A DNA stretch of 10,417 nt from the NCBI GenBank assembly GCA_030950825.1, contig JAUZQT010000132.1, positions 1 through 10,417 on the forward strand. The letters are read 5' to 3'. The stretch is from Mariprofundaceae bacterium. GTDB taxonomy: Bacteria; Pseudomonadota; Zetaproteobacteria; Mariprofundales; Mariprofundaceae. The position numbers were made by a program, and so were the translations under genes. A model generated the notes under the pieces. That model had not been told where the DNA came from and ran no database searches. It worked only from the letters and a program-made list of their open reading frames with translations. Within the stretch, counting starts at the first letter, position 1. Each line of letters starts with the position of its first letter. This document shows, in pieces, positions 6,519-10,417 of the stretch.

Positions 6519-7301
6519 TTATAATGTGAGAATGGATAGCAATTGTTTATGAATAGATGGTGAAGCCGTCGCAATGGGGCTGCTGAGTTGGGTGTGGGAA
6601 AAAGGATGTTGGCCACCAAAGTCCGTGACTTTACAGCCGCTTTCTTCCGCCAAAAGACTTCCCGCTGCGTAGTCCCATAGTTTTTCTCTGCCATGAATAA
6701 TAAACTGTCCGCGTCCTGCTGCCAGCCACGCCCACTCAAGTGCGCAGCTGCCAATATTACGCTGACTACGGTAGTGCCCCTGTGTAGCAAGGCGTTTGAC
6801 AAGCGTTGAATGGAGGCGCTTAAAGTCCACAAAACCCACTGCCTGAGTTAATTTCTCTACGTCTTTTCTTTTGATTGTGCAGCCGTTGATTTGAAATCCC
6901 TGCCCTTTCAGAGCTGTAAAAGTTTCTCGGCGAACAGGGTCATAGATGCAGGCAAGTATTGGCTTTCCTTGCTCGATTAAAGCGATGGATATGGCAAACA
7001 TGGGAATGGGTGTCGCAAAATTACTTGTTCCATCCAATGGGTCGACGCACCAAAAAGAGCTGCCTGATTGAAGGCAAGACACTTGATCCTTCTGGCTCAT
7101 TTCCTCTCCGAGGAATGCAGCATCTGGTGAAAGTAGAGAAAGCTCTTTTTGCAGAAAATCTTGGCATTTTAGGTCTGTTTCAGTAATCACAGATCCATCA
7201 TGTTTGGTGGATGCTACACCTTGTTTTTCAAAGCCTGGCAAGATGATCTTCTCACCAGCTGCTTGGATAATATTGATGACTTGATGAATATCGGCTGCCA
7301 A
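6519..7301 (-). CDS. Inositol monophosphatase family protein (IMPase/SuhB/CysQ superfamily)
   Basis: Mg-dependent, lithium-sensitive phosphatase fold acting on small phosphate esters; inositol-1-phosphate or 3'-phosphoadenosine phosphate are both possible substrates, and the motifs look slightly closer to SuhB-type IMPases. Numbered from the TTG at 7299-7301 (260 residues): VITETD with metal ligand Asp43, LGEEM with Glu66/Glu67, VDPLDGTSNF with Asp87 and Asp90, and WDYAAGSLLAEESG with Asp210, which together complete the metal site. No ATG precedes these motifs. AGGAGT (minus strand, 7308-7313) lies seven bases before this TTG, whereas the longer frame begins at another TTG (7341-7343) without such a site. 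The shorter start is therefore preferred. It is divergent from the phosphofructokinase gene, with a palindrome in the shared region, and is followed on the same strand by ppx after the inverted-repeat element. Confidence 0.9.
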   Translation of the reverse strand: MAADIHQVINIIQAAGEKIILPGFEKQGVASTKHDGSVITETDLKCQDFLQKELSLLSPDAAFLGEEMSQKDQVSCLQSGSSFWCVDPLDGTSNFATPIPMFAISIALIEQGKPILACIYDPVRRETFTALKGQGFQINGCTIKRKDVEKLTQAVGFVDFKRLHSTLVKRLATQGHYRSQRNIGSCALEWAWLAAGRGQFIIHGREKLWDYAAGSLLAEESGCKVTDFGGQHPFSHTQLSSPIATASPSIHKQLLSILTL

Positions 7302-7306
7302 ATACT

Positions 7307-7313
7307 TACTCCT
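7307..7313 (-). promoter_or_regulatory. Ribosome binding site that fixes a TTG start
   Basis: On the minus strand GTAGGAGTAAGTAT stands immediately before TTG (7299-7301): the AGGAG core is seven bases from the start codon. This favours the 260-residue IMPase-family protein over the 274-residue reading. Confidence 0.75.
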
Positions 7314-7345
7314 ACTGGTATACTGCGGAAAATTTTTAGGCAATA

Positions 7346-7373
7346 TTTTTTATCCGCTGAGCGGATCAAAAAA
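7346..7373. promoter_or_regulatory. Palindrome in the divergent IMPase-pfp region, candidate operator
   Basis: ATCCGC (7352-7357), TGA, GCGGAT (7361-7366) is a perfect 6-3-6 palindrome, extended by TTTTTT (7346-7351) on the left and, after one C, AAAAAA (7368-7373) on the right. The run of T lies before the stem and the run of A after it, so in neither direction does it look like an intrinsic terminator. It lies 45 bp from the IMPase start and about 20 bp before a TATACT (7392-7397), near the -35 position for the phosphofructokinase gene. A regulator site serving both genes is the natural inference. Confidence 0.4.
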
Positions 7374-7391
7374 CTGCTTTATGTTTTTTTT

Positions 7392-7397
7392 TATACT
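7392..7397 (+). promoter_or_regulatory. Possible -10 box for the phosphofructokinase gene
   Basis: TATACT follows a run of nine T and lies about 100 bp upstream of the start codon. No good -35 hexamer is seen 16-18 bp upstream (the position reads AAAAAC), which would fit an activator-dependent promoter using the adjacent palindrome, or no promoter at all. Confidence 0.3.
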
Positions 7398-7497
7398 AAC
7401 GTAAATGAAACTTTTTTACCCCATGATACGAAATATTTATCACAGGCTGAAAAAACTTTATCTACGCATTTGTTTCATGATAATCTGGAGGTGGGAT

Positions 7498-8676
7498 ATG
7501 CTCAAGGGAAAAATGCTAATTGGACAGTCAGGTGGGCCTACAATGGTCATCAATCAATCATTGGTTGGCGCAATTATTGCCGCTCGACAGCAGGATACCA
7601 TCACAGGAATTCTTGGTGCACACCATGGCCTTGCTGGCATTATGAATGAAGATTTCATTGATCTAACGACGCAATCGACAGAGCAGCTTGAGCTTGTGGC
7701 AAATACGCCTGCAGCAGCGTTGGGTTCGGTACGTTTAAAGCCTGGTAAAGTAGAGTGTGAGAAAGTTTTTGAGGTCTTTAAAAAGCACGACGTGCGTTAT
7801 TTCTTTTATATTGGAGGCAATGACTCAGCTGAAACAGCACATATTATTGCGGAGATGGCAAAAGAGGCTAATTATGATTTTTGTACTGTGCATATCCCTA
7901 AAACCATTGATAATGACCTAAAGGTAACCGATCACTGCCCAGGTTTTGCCTCTGCCGCAAAATTTGTAGCATTGGCATTTATGGGGGATGATCGTGATAA
8001 TGCAGCATTGTCAGGTGTAAAAATTAATGTGGTAATGGGGCGTGATGCTGGTTTTTTAACAGCGGCTTCTGCTTTGGCGCGTCAGACTGAAGGTCAGGGC
8101 CCACATTTGATTTATGTGCCCGAACGAACCTTTGATATAGCACAATTCCAAAAAGATGTAAAAACGGTAATGGCAAAATATGGGCGCTGCCTTGTGGCTG
8201 TGTCTGAGGGGATCACCGATTCAGAGGGTCAGCCAGTTATGACATCAGGCGAGCGAGATTCCCATGGTAACCTACAGCTATCAGGAACGGGTGCCTTGGG
8301 AGACTTTCTATCCTCAAAGGTAAAAGAAGCATATGGTGATCAAGTGGTGCGTGTGCGGGCTGATACCTTTGGCTATTTACAACGCAGCTTCCCAAGTGTT
8401 GTTTCTGCGATTGATGCAAAAGAAGCGCGCATGGTGGGCACGTTTGGAGTCGAGCAGGCAGTATTGCATGCTGAGCCTGGTTCAGTCGCTATTCGACGTT
8501 TATCAAATTCCCCCTATGCAAGTGAATGCTTTATGACGCCACTTGCCAGCGTGGCGCGCGAGGCAACGGCGTTGAAATTGGACTATATAAATAAAGAAGG
8601 CAATGATGTGACGCAAGCTTGGTTGGATTATGTGCGCCCATTGGTTGGCGAGCTTCCCGTTATAGGAATGTTGTAA
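7498..8676 (+). CDS. pfp: 6-phosphofructokinase, probably pyrophosphate-dependent
   Basis: Cytosolic glycolytic enzyme interconverting fructose-6-phosphate and fructose-1,6-bisphosphate. It has 392 residues, longer than classical ATP-PFK (about 320). Motifs: nucleotide/PPi loop GQSGGPTMVIN (9-19), YIGGNDSAETA (104-114), PKTIDND (134-140) with catalytic Asp138, MGRDAGFL (180-187), YVPER (206-210). The lysine before TIDND (Lys135, where ATP enzymes have Gly) and the Gly-Gly-Asn-Asp in place of GGDGS are established marks of the PPi-using group, in which the reaction is reversible. The start is the ATG at 7498, preceded by GGAGGT (7487-7492). The frame is open back to 7405, but that extension lacks a ribosome binding site and has no counterpart in the family. 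A hairpin with six T follows, then glnA. Confidence 0.93.
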   Translation: MLKGKMLIGQSGGPTMVINQSLVGAIIAARQQDTITGILGAHHGLAGIMNEDFIDLTTQSTEQLELVANTPAAALGSVRLKPGKVECEKVFEVFKKHDVRYFFYIGGNDSAETAHIIAEMAKEANYDFCTVHIPKTIDNDLKVTDHCPGFASAAKFVALAFMGDDRDNAALSGVKINVVMGRDAGFLTAASALARQTEGQGPHLIYVPERTFDIAQFQKDVKTVMAKYGRCLVAVSEGITDSEGQPVMTSGERDSHGNLQLSGTGALGDFLSSKVKEAYGDQVVRVRADTFGYLQRSFPSVVSAIDAKEARMVGTFGVEQAVLHAEPGSVAIRRLSNSPYASECFMTPLASVAREATALKLDYINKEGNDVTQAWLDYVRPLVGELPVIGML

Positions 8677-8713
8677 ATAACTGTTTAAAATGCCAAGCGT
8701 TGTGAATTTATGA

Positions 8714-8742
8714 CAGGTGTGTATCGTTCCACCTGCTTTTTT
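8714..8742 (+). terminator. Intrinsic-terminator-like hairpin between pfp and glnA
   Basis: CAGGTG (8714-8719) and CACCTG (8730-8735) form a perfect six-pair stem with a ten-base loop, followed by C and six T (8737-8742). The stem is short, so termination may be partial. It ends only 34 bp before the glnA start, leaving little space for a separate promoter: glnA is either read through from pfp or has a promoter overlapping or upstream of this hairpin, which would then lie in its leader. Confidence 0.55.
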
Positions 8743-8776
8743 GCATGGGCAAACTTAACTTCTGGAGGAGATAATT

Positions 8777-10195
8777 GTGACTGACGCAGTTAAAAAGGTC
8801 TTTGAACTGATTGAAGAAAATGAGTGCGATTTTGTTGATATTCGTTTTACGGACACCAAAGGCAAATGGCAACATGTAACATTCCCCATTCACACATTGA
8901 ACGAAGATTGCTTTGAAGATGGCTTTGCCTTTGATGGCTCTTCGATTGAGGGTTGGTGTGAAATTAACAACTCCGATATGGCACTGATTCCTGATCCAGA
9001 TAGCGCACGTATTGACCCATTCTTTGAAGCTTGTACTTTGGTTTTGGTTGCTCAAGTTATTGATCCAATCACTGGCGAAGATTACAATCGTTGCCCACGC
9101 CAAGTTGCGCAACGTGCTTTGAAATATATTAAAAGTGCTGGCATTGCTGATACCGTTTATTTTGGGCCAGAACTTGAATTTTTCATCTTTGATAGCATGC
9201 GCTATAGAAATGAGATGGGTGCTTGTAGTTATGAAATTGGCTCTGAAGAAGCTGCTTGGAACTCTAACGGAAGCTATGAAGCTGGCGGAAACACAGGCCA
9301 TCGCCCTAAAGTGAAGGGTGGTTATTTCCCTGTCCCTCCTGTTGATTCATTGCATGAAATTCGCAACGATATGTCTCTGGTAATGACTGATCTTGGTATT
9401 GATATGGAATGTCATCACCACGAAGTAGCAACTGCTGGTCAATGTGAATTAGCGATGAAATTCGGCGAATTAATTGATATTGCTGACCGTTCACAATGGT
9501 ACAAATATGTCGTTCATAATGTGGCTCATGCGCATGGTAAAACGGCTACATTCATGCCTAAACCTATCTATGATGATAATGGTTCAGCCATGCATGTTCA
9601 CCAATCTGTTTGGAAAGATGGTACCAATATTTTTGCAGGCGACAAATATGCCAACCTTTCACAAGAAGCTTTGTGGTATATTGGCGGCATCATCAAACAT
9701 GCTCGCGCATTGAACGCATTCACCAATGCATCAACCAACTCTTACAAACGTTTGGTTCCAGGTTTTGAAGCGCCAGTGATGTTGGCTTACTCAAACCGTA
9801 ACCGTTCCGCTTCCATTCGCATTCCTGTGGTCAATTCTGATCCAGCGCGTCGTATTGAAGTTCGTTTCCCTGATCCAACCGCAAACCCATACTTGGCATT
9901 CACGGCAATGTTGATGGCTGGCCTTGATGGTATTGCGAATAAGATTGATCCAGGCGAAGCTGCTGATAAAAACTTGTATGACTTACCTGCTGAAGAAGCA
10001 CTAAAAATCCCAACGGTATGTAATAGCTTGGATCAGGCTTTGGAAGCATTAAGTGCTGACCGTGAGTTCTTGAAAGTTGGTGGTGTGATGGATGATGATA
10101 TGATTGATGCTTACATCGCTTTGAAGATGGAAGATGTGAATCAAATCCGTATGCGTCCACATCCAATCGAAATGGAAATGTATTACTCAGTATAA
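8777..10195 (+). CDS. glnA: Glutamine synthetase type I (glutamate-ammonia ligase)
   Basis: ATP-dependent assimilation of ammonium into glutamine; dodecameric cytosolic enzyme. It has 472 residues, like the proteobacterial GSI-beta enzyme. N-terminal beta-grasp includes FDGSSIEGW (52-60). The catalytic domain has GPELEFF (130-136) with two metal glutamates, HHHEVATAGQCE (213-224), KPIYDDNGSAMHVHQS (262-277), NRSASIRIP (342-350) and RRIEVRFPDPTANPYL (358-373). Tyr401 in NLYDLP is the adenylylation tyrosine, so control by GlnE-type adenylylation is expected. The end MRPHPIEMEMYYSV (459-472) is typical. The start is GTG, with GGAGGAG (8764-8770) six bases upstream. No sigma-54 GG-N10-GC promoter was found in the 100-bp gap to pfp. 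A strong terminator follows. Confidence 0.97.
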   Translation: MTDAVKKVFELIEENECDFVDIRFTDTKGKWQHVTFPIHTLNEDCFEDGFAFDGSSIEGWCEINNSDMALIPDPDSARIDPFFEACTLVLVAQVIDPITGEDYNRCPRQVAQRALKYIKSAGIADTVYFGPELEFFIFDSMRYRNEMGACSYEIGSEEAAWNSNGSYEAGGNTGHRPKVKGGYFPVPPVDSLHEIRNDMSLVMTDLGIDMECHHHEVATAGQCELAMKFGELIDIADRSQWYKYVVHNVAHAHGKTATFMPKPIYDDNGSAMHVHQSVWKDGTNIFAGDKYANLSQEALWYIGGIIKHARALNAFTNASTNSYKRLVPGFEAPVMLAYSNRNRSASIRIPVVNSDPARRIEVRFPDPTANPYLAFTAMLMAGLDGIANKIDPGEAADKNLYDLPAEEALKIPTVCNSLDQALEALSADREFLKVGGVMDDDMIDAYIALKMEDVNQIRMRPHPIEMEMYYSV

Positions 10196-10210
10196 GGGGT
10201 TCATTTGAAT

Positions 10211-10257
10211 CACTAAAAATCAAAGGCCGTCACTTTCATGACGGCCTTTTTTTAGTG
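10211..10257 (+). terminator. Strong intrinsic terminator after glnA
   Basis: AAAGGCCGTCA (10222-10232) pairs perfectly with TGACGGCCTTT (10239-10249) around CTTTCA, followed by a run of seven T (10247-10253). Outer CACTAAAA (10211-10218) pairs with TTTTAGTG (10250-10257), extending the stem across a small bulge. The matching A run on the other side means it could work in both directions. Confidence 0.92.
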
Positions 10258-10385
10258 TTCCGTCCAGATGTCCGCAGTAAATTCCCTGCTTATTTAAGTG
10301 TTTTTTTAAAAGCCAGTCTGTAAGCTAGGGGGAACTGGGCTAGAGCTATTCCATCATCAGAAAAAATCCGAGGCTTATCAATTAT
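10258..10385. other. Non-coding stretch between the glnA terminator and the CRISPR repeat
   Basis: No open frame or ribosome binding site is visible, and no second copy of the repeat occurs at the usual 60-bp spacing. It has AT-rich parts (10293-10311 and 10361-10388). Given the repeat's orientation it should be the trailer side of the array rather than the leader. Confidence 0.5.
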
Positions 10386-10413
10386 TTTCTAAGCTGCCTG
10401 TGCGGCAGTGAAC
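10386..10413 (-). CRISPR. Type I-F CRISPR repeat, array cut by the window edge
   Basis: The 28 bp here, read on the minus strand, begin GTTCACTGCC and end GGCAGCTTAGAAA, with CTGCC-GCACA-GGCAG forming the crRNA hairpin. Length, both ends and hairpin agree with the repeat of type I-F (Ypest) systems known from Escherichia, Yersinia and Pseudomonas. Only ACAT (10414-10417) follows, the presumed first bases of a spacer. In crRNA sense the leader should be to the right, outside the window, so this is probably the leader-distal repeat. With one copy visible, a lone repeat cannot be excluded, but a chance match over 28 bp is very unlikely. Confidence 0.85.
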
Positions 10414-10417
10414 ACAT

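Noticed and set aside
6470..6832. 120-codon minus-strand open frame overlapping the IMPase-family gene
   Set aside because: It is a frame-shifted shadow of the IMPase gene on the same strand, and it ends in the right arm of the inverted-repeat element by chance.
7405..7497. Extended N-terminus of the phosphofructokinase
   Set aside because: The extra 31 residues are not part of the family, and there is no ribosome binding site at 7405, whereas GGAGGT sits six bases before the ATG at 7498.
8677..8776. Sigma-54 promoter for glnA
   Set aside because: TTGCA occurs at 8741-8745, but the required GG ten bases before the GC is absent; no other GG-N10-GC pair was found.
8708..9301. 197-codon minus-strand open frame opposite glnA
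   Set aside because: It lies fully antisense to the well-conserved glnA coding sequence, shows no recognisable domain and has no independent support.
10319..10346. Possible degenerate CRISPR repeat sharing TAAGCT
   Set aside because: Only six bases match before it diverges, and the distance to the true repeat (69 bp) is not the 60 bp expected for type I-F.

Overview
The window reads as a chromosomal stretch of a Gram-negative proteobacterium, most likely gamma- or zeta-proteobacterial. The indications are a YbiT-type ABC-F protein, a Ppx/GppA exopolyphosphatase, a type I glutamine synthetase carrying the adenylylation tyrosine, a pyrophosphate-type phosphofructokinase and a type I-F CRISPR repeat. 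The exact genus cannot be read from the sequence. The core genes are ordinary. The accessory signals sit between them and at both window edges.

Left edge (1-182): the 3' end of a group II intron, with domain V and an unusually long domain VI. Its reverse transcriptase, if any, would lie outside the window. Next come two minus-strand genes in a tight pair: a ybiT-like ABC-F ATPase (539-2131) followed by a small YggU/DUF167 protein (210-521). A 523-bp gap (2132-2654) holds several short inverted repeats and a 9-bp tandem repeat but no convincing gene. It separates this pair from a rightward EamA-family transporter (2655-3593) and a PhzF-family protein (3805-4584).

Middle (4585-7497): a 90-bp palindromic element with perfect 19-bp arms lies between the convergent phzF-like and ppx genes. 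The minus-strand ppx/gppA homologue (4749-6296) is preceded by an inverted-repeat-bounded element of about 170 bp (6329-6498). That element contains a 50-codon open frame running from one arm to the other. Upstream on the same strand is an inositol-monophosphatase-family gene (6519-7301) that must use a non-ATG start. It diverges from the phosphofructokinase gene, and the shared intergenic region carries a clean palindrome.

Right part (7498-10417): a PPi-type 6-phosphofructokinase (7498-8676), a terminator-like hairpin, glutamine synthetase glnA (8777-10195, GTG start), a strong intrinsic terminator, about 130 bp without a gene, and one complete 28-bp type I-F CRISPR repeat four bases before the end of the window. 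In crRNA sense the repeat reads on the minus strand, so the array should continue to the right and this would be its leader-distal repeat.

Functionally, the core genes cover translation-associated ATPase activity (ABC-F), small-molecule export, phosphate and polyphosphate metabolism (ppx, IMPase family, PPi-dependent glycolysis) and ammonium assimilation. No multi-gene operon of obviously novel function is visible. The most notable items are the three different mobile or repeat families (group II intron, 19-bp-arm palindrome, 16-bp IR element) and the CRISPR repeat at the right edge.
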